Shown here piece after piece: positions 25,577 through 34,508 of a stretch of 64,000 bases of DNA. How positions within the stretch are numbered: position 1 is the first letter of the stretch; every line of letters starts with the position of its first letter. Made by a program: the position numbers and the translations under genes. Under the pieces are notes generated by a model. That model was not told the DNA's origin. It worked only from the letters and a program-made list of their open reading frames with translations, and searched no databases. The stretch comes from DATHTC01 sp035456465. GTDB taxonomy: Bacteria > Actinomycetota > Thermoleophilia > Gaiellales > Gaiellaceae. Where the stretch lies: the NCBI GenBank assembly GCA_035456465.1, contig DATIDD010000018.1, forward strand, positions 72,168-136,167, given 5' to 3'.

Positions 25577-27664
25577 ATGGAGACGATGCGGCGGTTCTCC
25601 CGGCGGACGTTCATCGCGTGGGTCGGCGGCGCCGGCGCCGGCTTCTACCTCTTCGGGCGGGTCCCCGGGATGCGCGTGCCGGTGGCGCTCGCGCAGCTCC
25701 CCGGTGGGACGCTCGACCCCACGCTCATTCCGAAGTTCGAGACGTCGATGCTGATCCCGCCGGTGATGCCCAGGGCCGCGACGCTGCGGATGCCCGGCGG
25801 CAAGCCGGTCGACTACTACGAGATCTCGATGCGGCAGTTCGCGCAGCAGATCCTCCCCGCCGGCCTCCCCGCCACGACGGTGTGGGGCTACGGCGGCAAG
25901 TCGGCGCAGAGCAACCGCGGGCTGCTGATCCACAACGCGCCCTCGCTCACGATCGAGGCCGAGTGGAACCGGCCGGTGCGGGTCAAGTGGATCAACGAGC
26001 TCGTCGACGGGAGCGGCGACTTCCTGCCCCATCTGCTCCCCGTCGACCCGACGCTGCACTGGGCCAACCCGCCCGGCGGCGAGCTGCACCGCGACATGCG
26101 TCCCGAGTTCGACGAGACCCCGGGCCGCTACACGGGGCCCGTGCCGATCGTCACGCACGTCCACGGCGCGGTGGGCGTGGCCGACGACAGCGACGGCTAC
26201 GCCGAGGCGTGGTACCTGCCGGACACCGACGTCCCGGAGGGCTACGCGACGCACGGCACCTGGTACGAGTTCTTCGCCGGAAAGGCCGCGGCGGCGTACG
26301 GCGTCACGTGGGGCCCCGGCTTCGCGACCTTCCAGTACCCCAACCACAACCGCGCCTCGACCATCTGGTATCACGACCACGCGCTCGGGATGACGCGACT
26401 CAACGTCTACGCGGGCCCGGCGGGCTTCTACCTCGTCCGGGGCGGGCCGTCGGGGGACAAGGCCGTGCTCGACAGCAGGACCGGCACGACGGCGACGCTC
26501 CCCGGCCCGGCGCCGCGGGAGAACGACAAGTTCCCGCCCAACAAGCCGTACCGCGAGATCCCGATCGCGATCCAGGACCGCGCGTTCAACCTGGATGGGT
26601 CGCTCTTCTACCCCGACTCGCGCGAGGTCTTCGACGAGATCGTCGGGCCGTTCATCCCCGAAGAGGACGGGTTCTCGCCGATCTGGAACCCCGAGTTCTT
26701 CGGGAACACGATCATGGTCAACGGCAACACGTGGCCGTTCCTGAACGTCGAGCAGCGGCGCTACCGCCTCCGCTTCCTCAACGGCTGCCAGTCACGCTTC
26801 CTCATCCTCGACTTCAACGGGATCCCCGGCGTCGAGGCCTGGCAGATCGGGAACGAGGGAGGCTTCCTCGCCGCTCCGGTGAACCTCACCGCGCTCGGGA
26901 ACCGGCTGCTCATGGGCCTGGCCGAGCGGGCGGACGTGATCGTCGACTTCACGAACGTCGCGCCGGGGAGCTACGTCCTCGCCAACGTCGGGCCGGACGA
27001 GCCGTTCGGCGGCGGCGAGCCGCCCGACGACTTCGACGTCGCCGACCCCGACACCACGGGCCAAGTCCTGCAGTTCCGGGTCGTGCCCGCGCTCGACGCC
27101 GACGTGACGACACCGCCGCAGTTCCTCCAGCTACCCGCGATCACGCCGCTCCCGGCAGCGACGGCGACCCGGCCGCTGGCGCTGATCGAGAAGGCGGGCG
27201 AGGGCTTCGACGCGAACGGCGATCCCGTCGAGGGCCCGCTCGAGGCCCTGCTCGGCAACGTCGAGTCCGGCCTGACCGTCGAGAAGCTCTGGATGGACTC
27301 CGTGAGCGAGAACCCGGCCGTCGGCGCGACCGAGGTCTGGGAGTTCTACAACACCACCGCCGACGCCCACCCGATGCACGTGCACGAGGTCGTGTTCGAG
27401 GTGGTGAACCGGCAGGCCCTCGTCCTCGACGGCGAAGAGGTCGTTCAGCCGATCGAGCTCGACGGCGACCCGATCCCGCCCGAAGCGTGGGAGTCCGGCT
27501 TCAAGGACACCGTGATCGCCTACCCGGGCCAGGTCACGCGGGTGCGGGCGCGGTTCGTCACGCCGGGCCAGTTCGTGTGGCACTGCCACATCGTCGAGCA
27601 CGAGGACAACGAGATGATGCGGCCGTACCGCATCGGCCCCATGCAGCCAGGCCAACCCGAGTGA
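25577..27664 (+). CDS. Tat-exported multicopper oxidase, CotA/bilirubin oxidase-like
   Basis: A 695-residue laccase-like enzyme. The N-terminus has a twin-arginine signal (FSRRTFIAWVGGAGAG), so it should be exported folded. All four copper motifs are present: H194-V-H196 (HVHGA), H266-D-H268 in WYHDHALGM, H598/H601/H603 in HPMHVH, and H669-C670-H671 with H675 and Met680 in HCHIVEHEDNEMM. Wide spacing and the HDHALGMTRLN block match CotA-type enzymes, which oxidise phenols, bilirubin or metals. A GAGGAG ribosome binding site precedes the ATG; a second ATG three codons on is possible. A strong hairpin follows. Confidence 0.93.
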   Translation: METMRRFSRRTFIAWVGGAGAGFYLFGRVPGMRVPVALAQLPGGTLDPTLIPKFETSMLIPPVMPRAATLRMPGGKPVDYYEISMRQFAQQILPAGLPATTVWGYGGKSAQSNRGLLIHNAPSLTIEAEWNRPVRVKWINELVDGSGDFLPHLLPVDPTLHWANPPGGELHRDMRPEFDETPGRYTGPVPIVTHVHGAVGVADDSDGYAEAWYLPDTDVPEGYATHGTWYEFFAGKAAAAYGVTWGPGFATFQYPNHNRASTIWYHDHALGMTRLNVYAGPAGFYLVRGGPSGDKAVLDSRTGTTATLPGPAPRENDKFPPNKPYREIPIAIQDRAFNLDGSLFYPDSREVFDEIVGPFIPEEDGFSPIWNPEFFGNTIMVNGNTWPFLNVEQRRYRLRFLNGCQSRFLILDFNGIPGVEAWQIGNEGGFLAAPVNLTALGNRLLMGLAERADVIVDFTNVAPGSYVLANVGPDEPFGGGEPPDDFDVADPDTTGQVLQFRVVPALDADVTTPPQFLQLPAITPLPAATATRPLALIEKAGEGFDANGDPVEGPLEALLGNVESGLTVEKLWMDSVSENPAVGATEVWEFYNTTADAHPMHVHEVVFEVVNRQALVLDGEEVVQPIELDGDPIPPEAWESGFKDTVIAYPGQVTRVRARFVTPGQFVWHCHIVEHEDNEMMRPYRIGPMQPGQPE

Positions 27665-27672
27665 GGCCCCGA

Positions 27673-27710
27673 AGCCGCGCGGCGCGCGCTGCGGCTCGCG
27701 CCGCGCGGCT
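27673..27710 (+). terminator. Hairpin terminator after the multicopper oxidase
   Basis: A perfect 14-bp stem (AGCCGCGCGGCGCG with its complement) and a 10-base loop begins 9 bases after the stop. No U-tract. Confidence 0.65.
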
Positions 27711-27870
27711 CAGACCGGGGGTCATCGGCGCCCCCCGGCGGCCCCGGCGGCGTCTCGGCTCCCGCCTTCGCCGCGGAACGTCAGGACGGCGGAGAGCACG
27801 TCGCCGCGTTCGCGCGCCGGCCGCCTCGCCCTCGCCATACGACGCTTCGGGCCACGTCTGGTCCGGCGAC

Positions 27871-27876
27871 TAGCCT
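27871..27876 (+). promoter_or_regulatory. -10 box for nucS (leaderless)
   Basis: TAGCCT is followed by 8 bases and the GTG start of nucS; no ribosome binding site is present. Confidence 0.45.
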
Positions 27877-27884
27877 CCGCCCTC

Positions 27885-28559
27885 GTGCGCCTGATCGTCG
27901 CCCGCTGCGAGGTCACCTACAGCGGCCGCCTCTCGGCCTTCCTCCCGGAGTCGACGCGGCTGCTGATGCTGAAGGCCGACGGCTCCGTGCTCGTCCACGC
28001 GGACGCGGGAGGGTACAAGCCGCTGAACTGGATGACGCCGCCGACGATCTTCGAGGAGGACGGCGACCTGCTCGTCGTGCGCAAGCGGGCCGGCCGCAGC
28101 GAGGATCGCCTCGAGATTCGCCTGGTCGAGGTGCTTTCGGACGTGGAGCACGAGATGGGCGAGGCTGCCGCGCTCGAGAAGGACGGCGTCGAGCGCGACC
28201 TGCAGCTCGAGCTCGCCGCCCGTCCCGACGCGCTCGGCGAGGCGCTCCGCCTCGTTCGGCGCGAGTGGCCCACGGACGTCGGGCCGGTCGACCTCATGTG
28301 CCGCGACGAGGAGGACGCGTGGGTCGCGGTCGAGATCAAGCGCGTGGCGACGATCGAGGCCGTCGAGCAGCTCGGGCGCTACCTCGAGCGCATCAGGCTG
28401 GATCCCGCGAAGGCCGCCTGTCGGGGCGTGCTCGCGGCGCAGACGATCAAGCCGCAGGCGGCGACGCTCGCCGCGGCACGGGGCATCCGCTGCGTCGAGG
28501 TCGACCTCGCGGCCCTCCGCGGCGAGCGCGAGCCCGAGCTCACGCTGTTCGCCGTCTAG
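27885..28559 (+). CDS. nucS: Mismatch-specific endonuclease NucS/EndoMS
   Basis: A 224-residue nuclease that in actinobacteria takes the place of MutS/MutL mismatch repair, cutting both strands at a mismatch. Residues 1-110 form the N-terminal dimerisation/DNA-binding domain (MRLIVARCEVTYSGRL, KPLNWMTPP). The C-terminal RecB-like nuclease has the GPVDLMCRD Asp and the AVEIKR Glu/Lys site, then EQLGRYLERI. The C-terminus is short (ELTLFAV), and may hold the beta-clamp contact seen in NucS. It is followed at once by tRNA-Ala. Confidence 0.95.
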   Translation: MRLIVARCEVTYSGRLSAFLPESTRLLMLKADGSVLVHADAGGYKPLNWMTPPTIFEEDGDLLVVRKRAGRSEDRLEIRLVEVLSDVEHEMGEAAALEKDGVERDLQLELAARPDALGEALRLVRREWPTDVGPVDLMCRDEEDAWVAVEIKRVATIEAVEQLGRYLERIRLDPAKAACRGVLAAQTIKPQAATLAAARGIRCVEVDLAALRGEREPELTLFAV

Positions 28560-28590
28560 CCGAGCGGCGGCTACAATCCGACCCGCCTGC

Positions 28591-28663
28591 GGGGCTATAG
28601 CTCAGCTGGGAGAGCGCCTGGATCGCACCCAGGAGGTCGGCGGTTCGAGTCCGCCTAGCTCCA
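28591..28663 (+). tRNA. tRNA-Ala(CGC)
   Basis: Cloverleaf of 73 bases: acceptor GGGGCTA/TAGCTCC with the alanine identity pair G3:U70, anticodon loop ATCGCAC (anticodon CGC), T-arm GGCGG-TTCGAGT-CCGCC, discriminator A73. CCA is not encoded. Confidence 0.95.
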
Positions 28664-28717
28664 CTTCGAGGACCTCTGCACACGCAGGGGTTCCGTGGTT
28701 CTACGTGCCGCGCGCGC

Positions 28718-30919
28718 TCAACTCGCCGGGCGTATCTCCCCGTCCGTGCCGGCCGCCTCGACGTCCCACTCCTTCCCGAGCGCGTGCAGCCCGCGGACGA
28801 GGATGCGACCGAGCTCGTCGGGGACGCGCGGGTCGAGCCGGAGCCGTCCGTCGGCGGCCTCGAGCCCGAGCATCGCCTGGAGCAGGAGGAACGGCGCGCC
28901 GGTCGCCCACGCCTGAGGACTGCAGGCGGTCGGGTAGGGAACGGGGAAGCGGCTGACCCAGCGCTCGAAGCCGGCGAACGCCTCCGGGAGCCGGTGGCCG
29001 GTGAAGCCGGCCGCCTCGAGCTGCGCCAGCGCGATCCGGTTCGCCTCGTCGCGGAACCCGTAGCGGGCGAGCCCGAGCGCGACGATCGCGTTGTCGTGGG
29101 GCCAGATCGTCCCGACGTGGTAGCCGATCGGGTTGTAGCCGCGGTCGCCCACCGCCAGCGTGCGTATGCCCCAGCCCGAGAACAGCTGGTCGGACATCAG
29201 GTGGCCCGCGACCGCCCGCGCGCGGTCGTCGGGGACGACTCCTGACCACAGCGCATGGCCCATGTTCGAGGTCATCGAGTCGATCCGGCGCTTGTCGCCG
29301 TCGAGCCCGACGACGTAGTAGCCGCCGCGCTCGTCCGACCAGAAGTCGTCGTTGAAGCGCCGACGGAGCTCCAGCGCCTCGCGCTCCAGGCGCTCCGCAA
29401 GCGCCTCGTCGCCGATGACCCGCCGTGCGAGCTCGGCGACGCGAAGCTTCGCGTCGTAGACGTATCCCTGGATCTCGACCGTGGCGATCGGGAGGTGCGG
29501 GATGGCGCCGTCGGCGAACTGGATGCCGTCCCAGGAGTCCTTCCAGCACTGGTTGCCGAGCCCTTCGGGCGACCGTGTCTGGTACTCGACGTACCCGTCG
29601 CCGTCGCGGTCGCCGTGACGGTCGATCCAGTCGAGCGCGGCACGGACGTTCTGCCAGCGCCGGCGGACGAAGGCGTCGTCCAGCGTGAAGCGCCAGTACT
29701 CGGAGAGGAGGATCAGCCAGAGCGGGGTCGCATCCGCCGTGCCGTAGTACGGGTTGTGCGGCTTCAGGCCGAGCTGGGTCAGCTCGCCGCTCCGGACCTC
29801 GTGCATGATCTTCCCCGGTTCCTCGTCGCGGAAGTCGTCCACCTGCGTTCCCTGCAGGGCGCCGAGGAGGTGGAGCGCGCCGCGCGCGAGCCCCGGGCCG
29901 ACCCAGAGCGTCTGCAGGGACGTGATCAGCGTGTCGCGTCCGAAGAGCGTCATGAACCAGGGAAGCCCGGCGGCCGGGAGGACGTACGTCTCGCCGAGCA
30001 GCTCGCCCGTGATCCGGAGTGCCGCCAGGTCGACGACGGACTGCCGGAAGACGCTGTTGAGCGCGGCGCTGCTCGAGTCGCAGCGCGGGATCCGCTGGAG
30101 CCACTCGGTCAGCGGCCCTTCCGGCTCCTGCCGTTGGCCGAAAGCCTCCTGGGCCGGCTCGAACGTCGCACCGTTCACGCGCAGGCAGACCTTGGCCACG
30201 GCCACGAGCACCTGTCGCGGCTGGAGCTCGACGGCCCACGTGAAGACGTCTTCCTCGAGGCGCGGCCAGGCCTCTGCCGCCACGCCCTCGTCCACGCCCT
30301 CGAGGATCTCGCTGCGCTCGATCCGGACCGTCGTCTCCGCGAGGAAGCCGGGGACGCCGTAGCGGAAGCGAAGCCAGCGTCCGTGGGGGTCGACGGCCGA
30401 GCGGATGCTCGCGCTGCGGTCGCGGACGGCGCCCTTCACCTCGAACAGGTCGGCGAAGTCCGCGCCGCACGCGAGCCGGAGCTCGAACGCGATCGGCTCC
30501 GGCGCGGTGTTGAGCACCGCGAGCTGCTCGAGGACGCCGGCGCCCACGAGCCGGAGCCGGCGCACCGCGAGGCTGTTGGCGGCCAGGCCGGGTAGCGGCG
30601 GATTCGCCAGGAAGAAGGCCGCCGAGTGGTAGTCGACGGGGCTGGACTTGAGCAGCGAGAGCGGCTGTCCCCCGATACCGAGCTCCCACCGGCTCAGGAA
30701 GCGCGTGTCCTCGTGGAGCAGGCCGCCGACCGAGCCCGGCGGCACGTCGCCGACCGAGTCGGAGAACATGAACGTCCTCCCCTCGAGGACGGCGACGGCG
30801 TCGGCCCCAAGCTCGCGTGGGCGCGCGTGCTCGCCGGCGCTCTCCTCCGACGAGCGGCGCGCGGGATACGGGTCGAGCGGCGTCGGGCGCCGCCGGACGG
30901 TCGCGACGCGGTGCTCCAC
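28718..30919 (-). CDS. Amylo-alpha-1,6-glucosidase (glycogen-debranching type)
   Basis: A 733-residue protein with the N-terminal domain of bacterial glycogen-debranching enzymes (residues 30-260; VLEGRTFMFSDSVGDVPPG, LLHEDTRFLSRWEL) and a C-terminal six-hairpin catalytic domain (FMTLFGRDTLITSLQ, CWKDSWDGIQF, NMGHALWSG, GTIWPHDNAIVALGLARYG). Candidate acids are in FGRDTL, WKDSWDG and WPHDNA. These proteins act on alpha-glucans or similar oligosaccharides. I prefer the GTG at 30919 because GAGGAGGA lies just before it; a TTG ten codons upstream lacks such a site. It may feed the same glucose pool as the GH65 enzyme. Confidence 0.85.
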   Translation of the reverse strand: MEHRVATVRRRPTPLDPYPARRSSEESAGEHARPRELGADAVAVLEGRTFMFSDSVGDVPPGSVGGLLHEDTRFLSRWELGIGGQPLSLLKSSPVDYHSAAFFLANPPLPGLAANSLAVRRLRLVGAGVLEQLAVLNTAPEPIAFELRLACGADFADLFEVKGAVRDRSASIRSAVDPHGRWLRFRYGVPGFLAETTVRIERSEILEGVDEGVAAEAWPRLEEDVFTWAVELQPRQVLVAVAKVCLRVNGATFEPAQEAFGQRQEPEGPLTEWLQRIPRCDSSSAALNSVFRQSVVDLAALRITGELLGETYVLPAAGLPWFMTLFGRDTLITSLQTLWVGPGLARGALHLLGALQGTQVDDFRDEEPGKIMHEVRSGELTQLGLKPHNPYYGTADATPLWLILLSEYWRFTLDDAFVRRRWQNVRAALDWIDRHGDRDGDGYVEYQTRSPEGLGNQCWKDSWDGIQFADGAIPHLPIATVEIQGYVYDAKLRVAELARRVIGDEALAERLEREALELRRRFNDDFWSDERGGYYVVGLDGDKRRIDSMTSNMGHALWSGVVPDDRARAVAGHLMSDQLFSGWGIRTLAVGDRGYNPIGYHVGTIWPHDNAIVALGLARYGFRDEANRIALAQLEAAGFTGHRLPEAFAGFERWVSRFPVPYPTACSPQAWATGAPFLLLQAMLGLEAADGRLRLDPRVPDELGRILVRGLHALGKEWDVEAAGTDGEIRPAS

Positions 30920-31275
30920 GCGGCTTCCTCCTCGAGCTCGCGTGGCCAACGTACCACCGAGTCGGACCGCGCTCTACAGAGACCCGCCGACGAGGACGAC
31001 GCGCTCGCGCATCGCGGCGAGGCCGAGCGAAATCAGCTCTCGACGTGCGGAGCCGCCATCTGGTTCGGAATCGATCGCAGGCGACGCCGTCCCTCGCGCC
31101 GGTCGTGCAGATCGCGACGACCGGCCCCGCGGAGCGGATGCCCGTGCCGGTGCGAGGAGGTCCAGCGTCGCTCGAGTTCGATCCGCCCGCCGTGTTCCGA
31201 GCCTAGGCAGGTTCGGCGAGACGGTCTAGCGTGTCCCCGAGCCCGAGCCTGAAGGCGCTCCGAAGGGAGGAGAAC
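30920..31275. other. Non-coding gap with a possible histidine-kinase remnant
   Basis: No intact gene is seen. On the minus strand a short reading at about 31042-30974 gives GLAAMRERVVLVGG before a stop, matching the GLxGMRERVxxxGG block at the C-terminal end of NarL-type sensor kinases. The rest of such a kinase is missing on both sides, so this would be a remnant. A TAGCGT at 31228-31233 may serve as -10 for the gene at 31276. Confidence 0.3.
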
Positions 31276-31608
31276 ATGCCGTTCACGAGGGTGATCTCTC
31301 GCAACGGGCCGTTGCCGATCGTTCAGAACATGACCGTCGCCGCCGCGGAGCAGCTGCTGCTCGTGTCGGGAAGTGGATATGCCCCCAACGCGAACGCTCC
31401 CATCGGGATGGAGGTGCTCGTGGACGACGCCGTCGTCGGCCGCTGCCGGGTCCTGGCGACCCAGGCGAACACCCACGTGGCCTTCGTGCCCGTCTTCATC
31501 CCTCTGACGTTGGCTGCGGCTTCGAGCCCGTTCGCCGTGACGCTGCGGCCGATGGCTAACACCGCCTCGGACAATTGGGACACCTTCGAGGTCGCGCTCG
31601 TCGAGTAG
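31276..31608 (+). CDS. Small beta-rich protein of unknown function
   Basis: A 110-residue protein that I do not recognise. The ATG has a textbook ribosome binding site (GGGAGGAGAAC before ATG), so expression is likely. The sequence alternates hydrophobic and polar residues (QLLLVSGSGYA, MEVLVDDAVVGRC, HVAFVPVFIPLTL), as expected for a beta-sandwich. It has no signal peptide. Neighbours give no functional hint. Confidence 0.65.
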   Translation: MPFTRVISRNGPLPIVQNMTVAAAEQLLLVSGSGYAPNANAPIGMEVLVDDAVVGRCRVLATQANTHVAFVPVFIPLTLAAASSPFAVTLRPMANTASDNWDTFEVALVE

Positions 31609-31676
31609 CTCCCTCACTCGGGACGGGCCGCGGTCACCACTCCGGCCGTCACGTCGGCAGGGAGTACACTCCGTCC

Positions 31677-31784
31677 ACTGGCCCTGCAGCCAGAATCTCC
31701 GGCCGACAGCCCAAAGCCCGCCGACGCGCGCCAGCGCGCGAGGTGTGGAGCCGAGGCAAACAGAGGTCGACTCGCAGGGCCAGT
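31677..31784. repeat. Inverted repeat around a 108-bp non-coding segment
   Basis: ACTGGCCCTGC (31677-31687) is repeated inverted as GCAGGGCCAGT (31774-31784), with further partial match outside. The segment sits in the gap before the small gene at 31811. It could be a structured leader, a small RNA or the ends of a tiny element; I cannot decide. Confidence 0.4.
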
Positions 31785-31810
31785 ACACGTGTCCCCGACC
31801 GGAGGCTGCG

Positions 31811-32056
31811 ATGGGTGGAGCGATCGATCCGACGGGGAAGCGGAAGGACGCGCTCGACGCGTTCCTCGAGGTGAAGCGCCGCGAGGGCTTCGAGGTCGAG
31901 ACGCACACGGACACGCACGCGATCGTCGTCGAGCGCAGGCTGCGGAAGTCGTTCCTGAATCGGTTGCGCGGGCGCGCCGTCGACAACCGCTACGTCGTCG
32001 AGGTCGACGAGCACGCCGAGGTGACGATGGCTCCCGCGGAGCCGAAGCGAACCTGA
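31811..32056 (+). CDS. Small basic protein of unknown function
   Basis: An 81-residue soluble protein rich in charged residues (GKRKDALDAFLEVKRREGF, THAIVVERRLRKSFLNRLRGR). The ATG has a ggagg ribosome binding site 5 bases ahead, better than the alternative start at 31745. The pattern helix-strand-strand-helix-strand suggests a small alpha/beta fold. It is convergent with the cyclase/AAA regulator. No family recognised. Confidence 0.65.
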   Translation: MGGAIDPTGKRKDALDAFLEVKRREGFEVETHTDTHAIVVERRLRKSFLNRLRGRAVDNRYVVEVDEHAEVTMAPAEPKRT

Positions 32057-32070
32057 CGCACGCCCGGGCC

Positions 32071-34470
32071 TCAGCCCGACGGCCCGAGCGCCTCCGCGAC
32101 GGCCTCGTCGAGCGGCAGCGCACGTCCCTCGGCACGTGCAGCCTCCGGGACGTCCGGGAGCGGGACGTCCGCGCGGATCGGTCGGCGTCCACGCGTTTCG
32201 CGCAGCCGGTCGGCCGCGCCGCGGAGGCGCCCGGCGTGGTCGACGTCCCCGCCGGCGGCGGCCAGCCGAGCGAGGCCGTCGAGGCAGTCGGCGATGCCGC
32301 CGCCGTCACGGAGCGCGGCGAACGACCGGAGCGCGGCGCGGAACCGGTCGCGGGCCAGGGCCTCGCTACCCGACCGGCGGGCCGTCTCGCCGAGGAGCTC
32401 CAGCGCGCAGGCGTGGTTGAACGCCCCCTCCTCGAGGTCGGTGAGCGCGGCGAGCCCGTGCGACTCCGCCGCGCGGAGGTCGCCTTCGCGCAGCGCCAGC
32501 TCGGCGAAGCACAGGAGGGCGCGTGCGCCGCCGCCCGCCGCGGCGCTCTGCTCCGCGTAGACGCGGGCGCTCGCGAGGTCGCCCCGGTCGAGCGCGATCT
32601 CGCAGAGGTCGGCAAGGGTGGCCGCCCTCGCGTTGGGGCGTCGGACGTCCGCGGGCACGGACGCCAGCTCCTCCTTGAGCTCGATCGCCCGCTCGAGGTC
32701 GCCGGCGAAGCGCGCGAGCTCGCCGCCTGCGACGAGCGCCTCGGCGAGGCCGCGGCCCGAGAGGCGGTCGCGCATGGCGAGCGCCGCCTCGGCCCAGTCG
32801 CGCCCCTCGGCCAGGTGTCCACGGGAGATGAGGAACGGGTAGAGCGCGCCGACGATGCGGCCGACGTCGTCCGGCTCCCGCGCGGCGAGCGCAGAGGCCA
32901 CGGCCGCCCGGAAGTTCGCGTGCTCCGCGTCGAGCCGTGCGGACACATCGCGCTCGCTCCCGGTGTGCAGGTCCGCCGCGCTGCTCTCCGCAAGGGCGGT
33001 CATGAAGGAACGGTGCCGGCGCTGCACGGATTCCGCCTCGGGCAGGTCGAGCAGCTCGGCGGCGACGTCGCGGATCGTCTCCAGCATCCAGTAGCGGTCG
33101 TCGGAGAACCGGAGCAGGCTCTTCTCGACGAGTGACTGCAGCGTGTCGAGCTCGGCGTCCGCCACGGTCTCCGCCGCGTCGAGCGTGCAACCGCCGGCGA
33201 AGACCGAGAGGCGTCGGAACAGCTGCCGCTCACCGTTCGGGAGGAGCTCGTACGACCAGTCGACCGTCGCCCGGAGCGTCTGCTGCCGGGGCTCGGCGTC
33301 GCGGCCGCCCTTGAGCAGGTCGAGCCGTCGCGAGAGCCGCCGCAGGATCTCGGCGGGGGAGAGTGCCTTCGTGCGAGCGGCGGCCAGCTCGACAGCCAGG
33401 GGGAGCGAATCGAGGCGGGCGCAGAGCTGCGCGATCTCGTCCGAGGGCTCGAGCCGCGCCCGCTCGCAGAAGAGCGCGACGGCCTCGGCCTCGGCGAGCG
33501 GAGGCACCGCGAACTCGACCTCGCCCTGCACGCGGAGCAGCTCGCGGCTGGTGACGACGAGCGTGAGCCCGGGACAGGTGGAGAGGAGCGCCGAGAGCTC
33601 GGGCGCCGCCGCGATCACCTGCTCGAGGTTGTCGAGGAGGAGGAGCAGCTCACGCGCGCCGATGTGCCGGGCGAGCCCGTCCTTCGCGCCCAGCACGCGG
33701 GCGATCGTCTCGGTGACGAGGTCGGGATCCCGTAGCGCCGCGAGCCCCACCCAGAAGACGCCGCCCTCGTACCGGGTGACGAGCGCGGCCGCGGCCTCGA
33801 CGGCGAGTCGTGTCTTCCCGCAGCCGCCGGGGCCGGTGAGCGTGAGGAGGCGTGTGCCGTCCGCCATCCGCGCGATCACCTCCTCGAGCTCGCGCTCGCG
33901 CCCGACGAACGAGCTCGCCGGGCGCGGGAGGTTGGTGTTGGCGATCGTCCGGAGCGGCGGGAACGAACGGTCGCCGAGCTGGAAGAGCGGGACCGTTCCG
34001 TCGATGTCCTTCAGCCGGTGCTCCCCGAGCGCGACGAGCGACGACACGGCCGGCCCCGGGGGAGCCAGCGCGGCGGTCGCGGCAGAGACGAGCACCTGTC
34101 CACCGTGGCCGGCGGCGGAGATCCGCGCCGCGAGATGGACGTCCTCGCCCACGTAGCCCTCACCCGTGACGAGCGGCGTTCCGGTGTGCACGCCGATCCG
34201 CACCCGGAGCGGCCGCGTCTCGAGCTGCCTCGTGATCTCGGCCGCGGTCGCGAGCGCGGCCGATGCGGTCGGGAAGGCCACGAAGAAGGCGTCTCCCTGC
34301 GTGTCCACCTCGACCCCCTCGTGCGCGCCGTACACGTTCCGCACGACGCGCCGGTGCTCGGCGAGCGCGTGCGCGTACCGCTCCGCGCCGAGTTCGTGCA
34401 GGAGCTTCGTCGAGCCCTCGACGTCCGTGACGAGGAACGTGACCGTCCCGCTCGGGAGGTCCGCGCGCAC
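32071..34470 (-). CDS. Adenylate/guanylate cyclase-domain AAA/TPR regulator
   Basis: A 799-residue multidomain signalling protein. Residues 5-170 are a class III nucleotidyl cyclase domain (TFLVTDVEGST with the metal Asp, GDAFFVAF, YVGEDVHLAARI). A signalling NTPase follows with P-loop GPGGCGKTRL near residue 213, LLLDNLEQV as Walker B and TSRELL. The C-terminal 300 residues are helical TPR-like repeats. This cyclase/STAND-ATPase layout is common in actinobacteria and usually has no known input. The GTG start at 34470 is the first reasonable one before the cyclase domain. Whether the cyclase is active is not certain. Confidence 0.88.
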   Translation of the reverse strand: MRADLPSGTVTFLVTDVEGSTKLLHELGAERYAHALAEHRRVVRNVYGAHEGVEVDTQGDAFFVAFPTASAALATAAEITRQLETRPLRVRIGVHTGTPLVTGEGYVGEDVHLAARISAAGHGGQVLVSAATAALAPPGPAVSSLVALGEHRLKDIDGTVPLFQLGDRSFPPLRTIANTNLPRPASSFVGRERELEEVIARMADGTRLLTLTGPGGCGKTRLAVEAAAALVTRYEGGVFWVGLAALRDPDLVTETIARVLGAKDGLARHIGARELLLLLDNLEQVIAAAPELSALLSTCPGLTLVVTSRELLRVQGEVEFAVPPLAEAEAVALFCERARLEPSDEIAQLCARLDSLPLAVELAAARTKALSPAEILRRLSRRLDLLKGGRDAEPRQQTLRATVDWSYELLPNGERQLFRRLSVFAGGCTLDAAETVADAELDTLQSLVEKSLLRFSDDRYWMLETIRDVAAELLDLPEAESVQRRHRSFMTALAESSAADLHTGSERDVSARLDAEHANFRAAVASALAAREPDDVGRIVGALYPFLISRGHLAEGRDWAEAALAMRDRLSGRGLAEALVAGGELARFAGDLERAIELKEELASVPADVRRPNARAATLADLCEIALDRGDLASARVYAEQSAAAGGGARALLCFAELALREGDLRAAESHGLAALTDLEEGAFNHACALELLGETARRSGSEALARDRFRAALRSFAALRDGGGIADCLDGLARLAAAGGDVDHAGRLRGAADRLRETRGRRPIRADVPLPDVPEAARAEGRALPLDEAVAEALGPSG

Positions 34471-34508
34471 GGCTACAGCATGGCGGCGCCGCGGGACCCG
34501 GGCGTGGG

